From positions 1-9,146 of the forward strand of contig SKLD01000187.1 in assembly GCA_007123395.1 (NCBI GenBank): 9,146 bases of DNA, written 5' to 3'. How positions within the stretch are numbered: the first letter of the stretch is position 1; each line of letters begins with the position of its first letter. The position numbers were made by a program, and so were the translations under genes. A model generated the notes under the pieces. That model made no database searches. It had not been told where the DNA came from and worked only from the letters and a program-made list of their open reading frames with translations. The stretch comes from Opitutales bacterium. GTDB lineage: Bacteria; Verrucomicrobiota; Verrucomicrobiia; Opitutales; Oceanipulchritudinaceae. This document shows, in pieces, positions 1-7,115 of this stretch.

Positions 1-686
1 ATGGCGGCAATGCCCACAATGGTTTTCCCGCCCCCGCAGGGAAGGACCACCACCCCCGCCCCGCCCTTCGGGCCGCCGCCCGCGAAGAACGCCTCCGCCG
101 CCTCTTTCTGATACCGCCGCAGGGCGAAGGGTGCGCCCGCCCGCGTCCTTTCGGCAAGGTTAAGGGAAAGGGTCTCTCCCCTGCGGTAGCCGGCGACATC
201 TTCCACGGGGTATCCGATGTGCGTGAGGGCGCGCTTGAGGGGACCCCGCCAAAGCGCCTCGACCCGGAAGGTGCGCTCACCCAAACGATGGAGGAAACCC
301 TTGGTCTCCTGCCGGGTCGAGATGGCGTGGGCGAGAAAGGCGTCCGCCGCCGTGAGGAGCAAGGAACCATTCTCTTCTTTCGTAAGAATGAGTTTTCCAT
401 AGCGGGAAGAGAATTCCGCCACCTGCGCCATGACCGTCTGCGGCGGCGGATACTTGGCGTATTCAGTCAATGCCGTGCGGATGGCCTCCTCGCCGAATCC
501 GGCCGCGCAGGCGTTCCAGATGGAGAGAGGGGAGAGACGATAGGTATGGATGTGCTCAGGTGACTTGACCAACTCGGCAAAGCGCGCGAGGGCTTCACGG
601 GCAACCACGTATCGCGGGCTGTCCACTTCCACAAGGACCGTTAGATCGCTCTGCACGATGAGCGGGTTTTCCGACCGCACGCTCAT
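1..686 (-). CDS. XPB/Ssl2-like superfamily 2 DNA helicase, N-terminal 228 residues (runs off the left edge)
   Basis: This is the N-terminal part of an ATP-dependent DNA helicase of the bacterial XPB (ERCC3/Rad25) type, an SF2 enzyme that unwinds or remodels DNA, usually linked to repair. Translation of the minus strand from the ATG at 684-686 gives MSVRSENPLIVQSDLTVLVE. An XPB N-terminal domain follows to about residue 130, with the hallmark stretch FAELVKSPEHIHTYRLSPLS at about 37-56. The ATPase core begins with a Q-motif-like RRYQKEAAEAFF (190-201) and Walker A LPCGGGKT (215-222). The DEAD/DEAH box, helicase motifs and C-terminal half lie outside the window; family members are about 550 residues, so roughly 40% is seen. 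The start overlaps the stop of the upstream gene (ATGA, 683-686), so the pair is probably translationally coupled. Family assignment is firm; the biological role is inferred from the family. Confidence 0.9.
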   Translation of the reverse strand, partial: MSVRSENPLIVQSDLTVLVEVDSPRYVVAREALARFAELVKSPEHIHTYRLSPLSIWNACAAGFGEEAIRTALTEYAKYPPPQTVMAQVAEFSSRYGKLILTKEENGSLLLTAADAFLAHAISTRQETKGFLHRLGERTFRVEALWRGPLKRALTHIGYPVEDVAGYRRGETLSLNLAERTRAGAPFALRRYQKEAAEAFFAGGGPKGGAGVVVLPCGGGKTIVGIAA

Positions 687-2503
687 GTTACGGGAAGCAG
701 ATAGCCGTGTTGTTTCAAGCGTGTGGCAAGTGCCCGCAGATTCTTTTTCGGCACCACGAGGGATTTTTCTCCCGCCCGCTCGCAGATCTTTCGCAGTTCG
801 GGGCGCGAGGCAAGGAGCGTGGCCGTGCGGGCGTCGCGGAACTCGATCAACTCCGCCTCTTCGCGCCGCACAACGGCGGTCGCGCGGTCGCGGATATCGT
901 GGAAAAAAGAGACCACCGTGGACGGCAGGCTTTCCCCTGCAAGGCTGCGGATACCCTCTTCGATTTCGTCGAGCACTTGCCCGTTTTCCATCGAGCGCAA
1001 GATGGTCGCTTCGTCCAAGCGCCAGAGGTGATCGCTCACGGAAACGCAAGCGCGCTCGATTCGCAAGGCATCAAACGGCTCGCACCGGCCGCCCGTGAGG
1101 GCGATCTCCAGCGTCGGCAAGACACGGAACTGACCCGTCGCGGCGGGTGCGGGCACCTCGAGGGACTCCGCGATCCCAAGGCAGAACGCACCCAGCGGAT
1201 TGATCCGTATGCCGAACAAACCGTCATAGCGGCTCAGATACGCCAGCTCGCCAACCCCCAAATGCCTTGAGAACTCGTCGCGCTCACCATGCGGCGGACA
1301 GAAGGCGACATCGACCAAACCGAGCGTCCCAAAAGTCTCAAAGAGCACCGCCGAGAGATAGAGGCGCGACAACTTGTTACCCGCACCGTTCACGTAGAGC
1401 TGACCGTAATGCGCCTCAACCAGGTAAAGCGAGCCGGGCTCATCGCTTGTTTCGAAAGCAAACCCGTTTGCCCACAGAAAACGGAAGACCTCATCGAAAG
1501 AAAACCACCGGCCCGGCGGCATCTCCGCGAGACCGTCGAAAATGGTTCCCCGGCGGAGCGCGGGATTCGTGAGGTAGCGCTTCCCCCTTCCGCTCTGGCC
1601 CCGGATTTCAGGGATACGCGCCAATTCGTCGAATTTGTCGTCGTTGATCAGCCGCTCGATACCTTCCCGGTAAGCAACGGCATCGAAACCGGAGAGAAGA
1701 GAGGTCCCCGCTTTCGTGAGGGAGAGTTTGCCATCGGCGGAGGCCTTGGCCCACTTCGCGGCCACCAAAAATCCGGGCCATGCGGCCGCGCGCACCGCGC
1801 CGGGCGGCTTTGGCTCGAGATAGTAGGGAGACGGGCGCGGGTTTGGGTCATCAAGAGGAAAGTCGCCTCCGACGAGAAGCGGTGTAACCGCCCGTTCCGT
1901 CGCCGCCGTGGCCTGCCGGCTCTTCGCAATCTTCAGCTTCCCTTTGGCCGCGAGAGCGAGGAGAGCGGTCGCTTCCGCCGGAGCCACGGTCGCCGTTTCC
2001 CGCACCTCGGCCTTGCGCTCGCGCGGCATTCCCTGCGGACTCCATCCCTCCACCGGCGCGGGCCACTCGGACAACTCCTCCGCCGTCGCGCAACCCGGCA
2101 GTTCCAATGGTTGCGGAGGGGCCAACAGGGGTGCCACCGCCTGCTTCAGTTCATCGGGGAGATCATGCGCACCGTCCGGATCGGAGCGAAAGACAGTATA
2201 GGCGAAGACAGTCTGGGCCTTTTCCTGCCATCCCCCCGCAATCTTCGGAAAAGGAAGGCCGAACTTCGCCTCAAAGGCATCCGGGCGCATCTCGCCGTGG
2301 TGCGCGATCTCGGCCCATGCCGTGCGTTCCGCCTCCGGCTCTTTGCCCAACCACCGCTTCGGGTCGCCGAGGAGGCGCTTCTTTATGAACTCAACGAAAT
2401 CCGCTTTTCGCGTCGGCAGCTTCTCCTTGCCCTCACGCAGCACACCGGCGAACTCCCGGAGTTTGTCTCCGGTGAGTTTCCACAAGCACTCATTGATCCT
2501 CAT
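683..2503 (-). CDS. Helicase-associated protein, Rv0862c-like partner of the XPB helicase
   Basis: This 606-residue protein is encoded directly upstream of the XPB-like helicase with a 4-bp overlap, the same pairing as Rv0862c next to the XPB gene Rv0861c in mycobacteria. Its N-terminus (1-45, MRINECLWKLTGDKLREFAG onward) looks like a small SAP-like helical domain. Two stretches near 176-200 and 246-272 (ADGKLSLTKAGTSLLSG) resemble the winged-helix segments of helicase-associated proteins. The C-terminal region (about 455-600, beginning QFRVLPTLEIALTGGRCEPF) resembles the Helicase_C_3-type domain that also forms the N-terminus of the neighbouring helicase. No Walker motifs are visible, so it is not itself an ATPase. 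A role as a DNA-binding or loading partner is inferred. I chose the ATG at 2501-2503 because its sequence fits the family start; the frame stays open upstream to a TTG at 2600-2602, which would add 33 residues. Neither start has a clear ribosome binding site. Confidence 0.8.
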   Translation of the reverse strand: MRINECLWKLTGDKLREFAGVLREGKEKLPTRKADFVEFIKKRLLGDPKRWLGKEPEAERTAWAEIAHHGEMRPDAFEAKFGLPFPKIAGGWQEKAQTVFAYTVFRSDPDGAHDLPDELKQAVAPLLAPPQPLELPGCATAEELSEWPAPVEGWSPQGMPRERKAEVRETATVAPAEATALLALAAKGKLKIAKSRQATAATERAVTPLLVGGDFPLDDPNPRPSPYYLEPKPPGAVRAAAWPGFLVAAKWAKASADGKLSLTKAGTSLLSGFDAVAYREGIERLINDDKFDELARIPEIRGQSGRGKRYLTNPALRRGTIFDGLAEMPPGRWFSFDEVFRFLWANGFAFETSDEPGSLYLVEAHYGQLYVNGAGNKLSRLYLSAVLFETFGTLGLVDVAFCPPHGERDEFSRHLGVGELAYLSRYDGLFGIRINPLGAFCLGIAESLEVPAPAATGQFRVLPTLEIALTGGRCEPFDALRIERACVSVSDHLWRLDEATILRSMENGQVLDEIEEGIRSLAGESLPSTVVSFFHDIRDRATAVVRREEAELIEFRDARTATLLASRPELRKICERAGEKSLVVPKKNLRALATRLKQHGYLLPVT

Positions 2504-2668
2504 GGTGCGATTCAAAGCCGGTGCGAAAGCGCGAAGCAAGTGGGGAAAGCTGCCCTCGAAGAAAATGCTTTCCCTGAACGATTCACGCGCCAAGGATGAC
2601 AAAATTCGAAAAGCTAAATTTCCTTTCCCAATCCTTCCCCATCCACACCTTCTCCCTCGATTGGTTTA

Positions 2669-5600
2669 ATGATTCTCAGATCCCTGCGCACTCTTGCTTT
2701 GACCGCACCGGGCGGTCTTCTCGCCTGCCTCACGGCTGCGGCCACCCCCCTTGAGTGGTCGCCCGAGAGCGGCCCCGACGGTCTCTGGTCGGTCGCCGAG
2801 GCCAACTGGTGGGATGGCGGCGGACACACTGGCTGGCTGGAGGGAGCGGACGCGCGGGTGGCCACCGCCGCCGCCGACCTGACCCTCTCCGGCGCCATTG
2901 AAGCGGGCACCGTCGACTTCGCCACACCCGGGCACACGCTTTGGATCGACCGCGCCGACGAAGCCGTCTTGCGGGCGGAGGGGCTTTCGGGGGATCCGGC
3001 CATCCGTTTTGGCGGACTGATCGGAGCGGACGCCAATGCCCACGCCGATCCCGATCTCGCGCGGGCGTCCGGGCTTTGGCTGACGCCCACGGCGGACACC
3101 CGCCTCGAAGCGGGACTCTACCCCACCGGCGAAGGCTCACCCATCCTCGGCGTGCGCGGATCGGGCGGGATCGTTGATTTTGCGGGCAAATGGGTGGCCG
3201 ACACAGGGTCGATTATCTCGTGGGTCATCCTCGACGAAGGCGGGCATCTGCGCTTCGCCCCGGAGGCCGACATGCGTTTCATCCGCGAGTCCTTCTATAC
3301 CCTCCAGCTCTGGGTCAACGGCGACGGCACCGGCACCCTTGAGCTGGACGAGGAGTTCGTCGCCGACCGCACCGAGCGCGGTGCCGTCATGCGCGGTATC
3401 GGCTCCATCCGCATGGGCGCGGGCACGCTTGTGACCCACCACAGCTCCAACTTGCCCCTCGGCTACCGCCCGCAGGCAAACGGCCGGGTGCAGACCAACG
3501 GGCACATGGCGTTTGAGGACAATCCCGGCACACGCTGGATCACGCGCACCCATCCGCAGGTCTATCCCGGCGCCGTCTGGATTTACCAAGATACGGAGGT
3601 TCGCACCGAGGCCGATCTGACCCACGTCGGCGTGACGGAGGTCGCGTTCGACTACACCGCGCGCAACGGCTGGACTCTTTTCGCGCCCGCCACCGTGACC
3701 AAGAGCGGTCCGGCGCGGCTTGTGCTCGCGGGCGATCAAGCCTACCCGCCCGGCGCGGGGTTTGATGTGGACGAAGGCACTCTTGAGTTCATTACATCGC
3801 CGTCCAACGGTCTGCCGTTCGACGGCGGGCGGGGCGCGAATCTTTTCCTGAACATCGCGGAGGGCGCGCGCCTGAGCTGGCAAACCGAGGGCGGCATACA
3901 CGCCATGACATGCTCGGGCCGCATGGACGTGAACGGAACGCTGCAAATCGCCGGAGGCAGCGCCGTCTGGACCGGCACGAGCACAACCCGTCTGCTGCTG
4001 TCTCCTGAAAGCCCCGCCGCCATCATCCGCACCGACAGCACCGCCGCGCTTGACGGCACGCTCGTCGTGGAGCGGCTTCCCGGTTGGTATCCCGAGGCCG
4101 GGGAGCGTTGGACCGTCCTCGAAGCGGCGGGCCTCACGGGCGAATGGACCCTCGACGACCGCACGGGCATGGGGTTGCAGTTCGACAACACCGCCACCGC
4201 CGTGCGTTTGGTCGCCGCCAACGAGGCCCCGCCACTGCCCGGCGAAATCCTCCTTGAAGACGACTTCACGGGCGATCCCGGTGCGTGGGACGACCTTTCC
4301 ACCGTTCCGCTCTGGGGCGATCCCGCCGAGCACGGCAGTGCGTTCGAGCAGGTTGACGGCGTTATCCGGCTCATCCGCTCGGGGCCGCGCGACACCAGAG
4401 GGTTCACCGGCTACCTCAACGCCGATGGGCTCAAAACCTTCACCGCGCTCGACCACCGTTTTAACGAACCCATCGACCGCACCACGAGCCAGCTCACAAT
4501 CGATTTCCGCCTCCGCTGGCCCGTGCCCACGGCTTCCAGCGGCGAGGGCGGACGTTTCATCCTCTCCCTCAACCACGATTATCCGGAAGGCGGCCTCGAC
4601 CTCACGCCGGAGGGTGTGGCCGGTTCGCGCTTCAACGACTTTTCCGCGCCATGGTGGGCGCGTCCCGCCTACCATGTGCGTCTGCGCAACAGCACCACCG
4701 GGGCCGGCCCAAGCTTTCTCCAATACGGCGGCGGCGAAACCCTTCTCGGCGAATACGAGCGCACGCCGCAGTGGTGGCTCCCGGGGTTCATTTCCGGCGC
4801 GGGCGGTATCGCTCCCGGCGCGGGCGAGGATTTTCCCGCCAACAGTTGGGTGCGCACCTCCGGCGGCATGGCCAGCGACACCTTCACCACCTTCCGCTAC
4901 CGCATCCTCCCCGACCGCAAGGAGCTTTGGCGCGATGCCAATGGCGACGGCATCCTCGATGCCGACGAACTCGTCGCCGTCATGCCCCTGCCCCCGGAGA
5001 GCGACGCCCCCTTCTACAATACCTTCCCCACCCTCGAAGGCCTTCGCCTTTTTTGGAATGGTGTTGATGACAGCGTTGTCGGCACCGGGCAGGTGGAAGT
5101 GGATTGGATCGTCGTCACGCACAGCAACAACCTCCCGCCCACCGCCGTGGCCGGCCCCGACCGCTTCGCCACCGTGCTTGTCGACGGCCGCGCGCCCATC
5201 CGGCTCGATGCCTCCGCCAGCAGCGATCCCGAAGACGATGCGCTCACCTACCTCTGGTGGCTCAACGACACCCTCGTCCATTTCGGCGCGGAACCCGCCA
5301 CCGATCTCCCCGCGCCGCCGGGCGATCATGTCGTTACTTTATGGGTACTGGACACGGCGGGCAACACCGCCTATGATTCCTTCGCCCTCACCGTCGGCGA
5401 AGGCAATGCCCGCCCCACCGCCCGCGCGGGCCATGACCGCAGCGCCACCGCCACCAACGGCTGGTTCGCCGTGGTCACGCTCGATGGTTCCGCCTCCAGC
5501 GACCCCGACGGCGAAATCGTGCGCTACCGCTGGACGATGGATGGCGGCAGCCGCGTGCTCTATGACGGCCCGGAGCCGACCGTTGATGTCGGTCTCGGGA

Positions 5601-6754
5601 TCGGTTCACGCCGCATCGTCCTCACCGTGTGGGACGACGACGGCGCCCTCGCCACCGACGAAGTTCGCGTCGATATCCTCGCCCCTCTCACCGGCGAACC
5701 CGACACGCTCATCTATCGCGAAAACTTCTCGCGCCCGCCCGATGGCGGCGAAATGGGTGCCGATGCGGTCGGCTGGAGCCTCACCCGCCCCGACGGCGAA
5801 CCTGTCATCACCAACGCCCACCGCTGCCTCAACACCGCCGGTTCGGACAGCTTCCTCCCCCGCGTGAACAGCAATCCCACCGGCGAAGAATACGACGAAC
5901 CCGACGCCCTCGGCCACATCTGGATGAACCAGATGCCCTTCCTCAACGCCTCCCCTGCCGAATGGATGCTCTGGACGGATGAATTCGCCATCGACCGCCA
6001 GAGTTGGGACCTCGCTTCCTTTCAATTCCGCGCGCGCGACGGAAGCACCGCCGAAGGCGGCGTGCAAAACACCCCCGCCGTGCGCATCGATGGCCAATGG
6101 TATCTGGGCTGGGATATGCGCGTGGAGTCCCGATTCGACTTCTGGCGCTCCTACACCATCAACCTTGGCGAGACTGGCTGGTATCGCTTCGATCCCTCCC
6201 CCACCTTCAGCATCCTCAACGCCACGCGCGTCGACAGCCTTCCGGCAGGCGAGATCGAGGCCTTCGGTCTCTACTTCCGCAAACTCTTCGGCTGGCACGT
6301 CAACCGCATCGACAATTTCGAGGTCTGGGTACGCCCGCGCGCCCCGCTCGATCCCTACGGCCAGTGGCTCGCCCGCCACTTCCCGCCGACACGCCTCGCC
6401 CTGCCCCGCGAAGACGGTCTCTGGGGACCGGAGGACGATGCTTCCGGCGACGGTCTGCCCAACTTCGTCGCCTTTGCCCTCGACCGCGATCCCTCCAGCG
6501 GAGAACCCGGCGATGCCCGGACCCTGCGTCCCGGGGACGGCGTTTGGGAGGCACGCCTCCGCGTCAATCCCGCCGCCTCCGCCGTCGAAATCAACCTCGA
6601 ATTCAGTGAGGACCTCGACACCTGGCAGCCCCTCGGTTCCAGCGGTTCGGTCATCACCGACGCCCACGGCGAGACATGGCGCGAGTGGCTGATCCCCAAA
6701 GAAAGCGATGCCCCGGCCGCCTTCATCCGGTGGTCCTTCAGCCACGGGGAATGA
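2669..6754 (+). CDS. Large exported multi-domain protein with autotransporter-type beta-strand repeats and two PKD-like domains
   Basis: This 1361-residue protein is probably exported to the cell surface or medium. The Sec signal is MILRSLR followed by a hydrophobic stretch; cleavage could fall after the Ala run at 23-25, or before C20 because G-L-L-A-C fits a lipobox. Residues about 30-515 look like a beta-helix, including an autotransporter-associated strand repeat around 343-374 (VTKSGPARLVLAGD, DEGTLEF). Residues 527-815 look like a lectin/laminin-G-type jelly roll, with a canonical calcium EF-hand loop DANGDGILDADEL at 756-768. Two PKD/K319L-like domains follow (822-910 with LDASASSDPEDDALTYLWWL; 914-1004 with LDGSASSDPDGEIVRYRWTM). 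Residues 1015-1222 look like a second jelly roll. The C-terminus (1228-1361, GDGLPNFVAFALDRDP and EINLEFSEDLDTWQPL) matches a module common in Verrucomicrobiota exported proteins. No catalytic motif, outer-membrane barrel or PEP-CTERM anchor is visible. The ligand is unknown; carbohydrate binding is a guess from the folds. No clear Shine-Dalgarno precedes the ATG. Confidence 0.85.
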   Translation: MILRSLRTLALTAPGGLLACLTAAATPLEWSPESGPDGLWSVAEANWWDGGGHTGWLEGADARVATAAADLTLSGAIEAGTVDFATPGHTLWIDRADEAVLRAEGLSGDPAIRFGGLIGADANAHADPDLARASGLWLTPTADTRLEAGLYPTGEGSPILGVRGSGGIVDFAGKWVADTGSIISWVILDEGGHLRFAPEADMRFIRESFYTLQLWVNGDGTGTLELDEEFVADRTERGAVMRGIGSIRMGAGTLVTHHSSNLPLGYRPQANGRVQTNGHMAFEDNPGTRWITRTHPQVYPGAVWIYQDTEVRTEADLTHVGVTEVAFDYTARNGWTLFAPATVTKSGPARLVLAGDQAYPPGAGFDVDEGTLEFITSPSNGLPFDGGRGANLFLNIAEGARLSWQTEGGIHAMTCSGRMDVNGTLQIAGGSAVWTGTSTTRLLLSPESPAAIIRTDSTAALDGTLVVERLPGWYPEAGERWTVLEAAGLTGEWTLDDRTGMGLQFDNTATAVRLVAANEAPPLPGEILLEDDFTGDPGAWDDLSTVPLWGDPAEHGSAFEQVDGVIRLIRSGPRDTRGFTGYLNADGLKTFTALDHRFNEPIDRTTSQLTIDFRLRWPVPTASSGEGGRFILSLNHDYPEGGLDLTPEGVAGSRFNDFSAPWWARPAYHVRLRNSTTGAGPSFLQYGGGETLLGEYERTPQWWLPGFISGAGGIAPGAGEDFPANSWVRTSGGMASDTFTTFRYRILPDRKELWRDANGDGILDADELVAVMPLPPESDAPFYNTFPTLEGLRLFWNGVDDSVVGTGQVEVDWIVVTHSNNLPPTAVAGPDRFATVLVDGRAPIRLDASASSDPEDDALTYLWWLNDTLVHFGAEPATDLPAPPGDHVVTLWVLDTAGNTAYDSFALTVGEGNARPTARAGHDRSATATNGWFAVVTLDGSASSDPDGEIVRYRWTMDGGSRVLYDGPEPTVDVGLGIGSRRIVLTVWDDDGALATDEVRVDILAPLTGEPDTLIYRENFSRPPDGGEMGADAVGWSLTRPDGEPVITNAHRCLNTAGSDSFLPRVNSNPTGEEYDEPDALGHIWMNQMPFLNASPAEWMLWTDEFAIDRQSWDLASFQFRARDGSTAEGGVQNTPAVRIDGQWYLGWDMRVESRFDFWRSYTINLGETGWYRFDPSPTFSILNATRVDSLPAGEIEAFGLYFRKLFGWHVNRIDNFEVWVRPRAPLDPYGQWLARHFPPTRLALPREDGLWGPEDDASGDGLPNFVAFALDRDPSSGEPGDARTLRPGDGVWEARLRVNPAASAVEINLEFSEDLDTWQPLGSSGSVITDAHGETWREWLIPKESDAPAAFIRWSFSHGE

Positions 6755-6761
6755 CGCGACG

Positions 6762-6968
6762 GATCCCGGAGCCGTGGAAGAACGCTACGGCCTGAGCGGA
6801 GTGCTGGGCGGGTTTTCCGGTTCCCTCGACCAAGCGGAGGGAGTGGTCCGCCTGTTCCACCCCAACGGCGGACTCCACCTCGAGGCGGAAAACGAAGACC
6901 GCCACCCATGGCCGGCGGCGGCGGGCGCAGGCCACACGCTCGTCCTCGCCCGCCCCTCCCCGACCTGA
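6762..6968 (+). pseudogene. Remnant of a lamin-tail (LTD)-like protein domain
   Basis: This frame has no start of its own and is shifted relative to the 1361-residue gene, which stops just before it. It reads 68 codons in the style of the C-terminal half of bacterial lamin-tail domains: DPGAVEERYG, GGFSGSLDQAEGVVRLFHPN, DRHPWPAAAGAGHTLVLARP, then a stop. In LTD proteins of planctomycetes and verrucomicrobia a 'G.(F/Y)SG.L.N.G..(V/I).L' strand followed by 'PWP.A..G.G.SL.L' is a recurring pattern. Neither the N-terminal half of the domain nor the following part is present, so it is best read as a fragment left by deletion or rearrangement. The alternative, a frameshifted extension of the upstream gene, is less likely because that protein already ends in a typical C-terminal module. 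Assignment is from memory of the family pattern. Confidence 0.5.
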
Positions 6969-6969
6969 A

Positions 6970-6988
6970 CCAGACCACCCTTTCAGCA
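6970..6988 (+). repeat. 19-bp direct repeat, left copy
   Basis: The sequence CCAGACCACCCTTTCAGCA is identical to 8308-8326, in the same orientation. It starts one base after the stop codon of the lamin-tail-like remnant. Similarity beyond the 19 bases is loose (about 9 of the next 16 match). The two copies bracket the ATPase gene and its promoter region. Confidence 0.85.
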
Positions 6989-7046
6989 CCTAAGCCTTTC
7001 CAACCTCCCTCCCATGCCCTCCGACACGGCTTCTTCGCAGTTCACC

Positions 7047-7076
7047 TTGACACCATTGCCCACCGCCGATTAACCT
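7047..7076 (+). promoter_or_regulatory. Candidate sigma-70-type promoter for the ATPase gene
   Basis: A perfect -35 hexamer TTGACA (7047-7052) is followed after 18 bases by TAACCT (7071-7076), a weak -10 that keeps the first T, second A and last T; TTAACC after 17 bases is the other reading. It lies in the most AT-rich stretch of the window and would place transcription start near 7083, just before the 7085-7098 palindrome and about 33 bases ahead of the ATPase ATG. The -10 is poor and the vegetative consensus in this phylum is only assumed to apply. Confidence 0.35.
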
Positions 7077-7084
7077 CGGTTTTT

Positions 7085-7098
7085 TGGAATTAATTCCA
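7085..7098. promoter_or_regulatory. Perfect 14-bp palindrome, candidate operator upstream of the ATPase gene
   Basis: TGGAATTAATTCCA is a perfect palindrome with no spacer, in an AT-rich patch of otherwise G+C-rich DNA. It ends 17 bases before the ATG at 7116 and lies at or just after the predicted transcription start, a classic position for a repressor site. Perfect twofold symmetry without a loop favours protein binding by a dimer over an RNA hairpin. No regulator gene is adjacent, so the binding protein is unknown; autoregulation by the ATPase's winged-helix region is speculative. Confidence 0.4.
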
Positions 7099-7115
7099 TT
7101 TTTCCACGGTTGTTT

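Noticed and set aside
219..1270. Several plus-strand frames opposite the helicase and partner genes
   Set aside because: The minus strand carries unmistakable XPB motifs through this stretch, so these are shadows.
1289..2599. 436-codon open frame on the plus strand
   Set aside because: It lies antisense to the helicase partner gene; its translation is Arg-rich and low in recognisable motifs, as expected from reading G+C-rich DNA on the wrong strand.
3137..5329. 730-codon open frame on the minus strand
   Set aside because: It lies entirely within and antisense to the large exported protein, whose domains are clear. The product is rich in Gly, Ala, Glu and Val with no domain, a typical shadow.
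4050..5867. 605-codon open frame on the plus strand
   Set aside because: It overlaps the large gene in another frame and reads as Ser/Pro/Ala/Arg-rich low-complexity sequence.
5606..6745. 379-codon open frame on the minus strand
   Set aside because: It is antisense to the 3' part of the large gene, Gly/Ala/Val/Glu-rich and without motifs.
6742..6777. Inverted repeat CCACGG/CCGTGG around the stop of the large gene
   Set aside because: Six-base arms across 24 bases with no T-run are too weak for a terminator and likely by chance in G+C-rich DNA.
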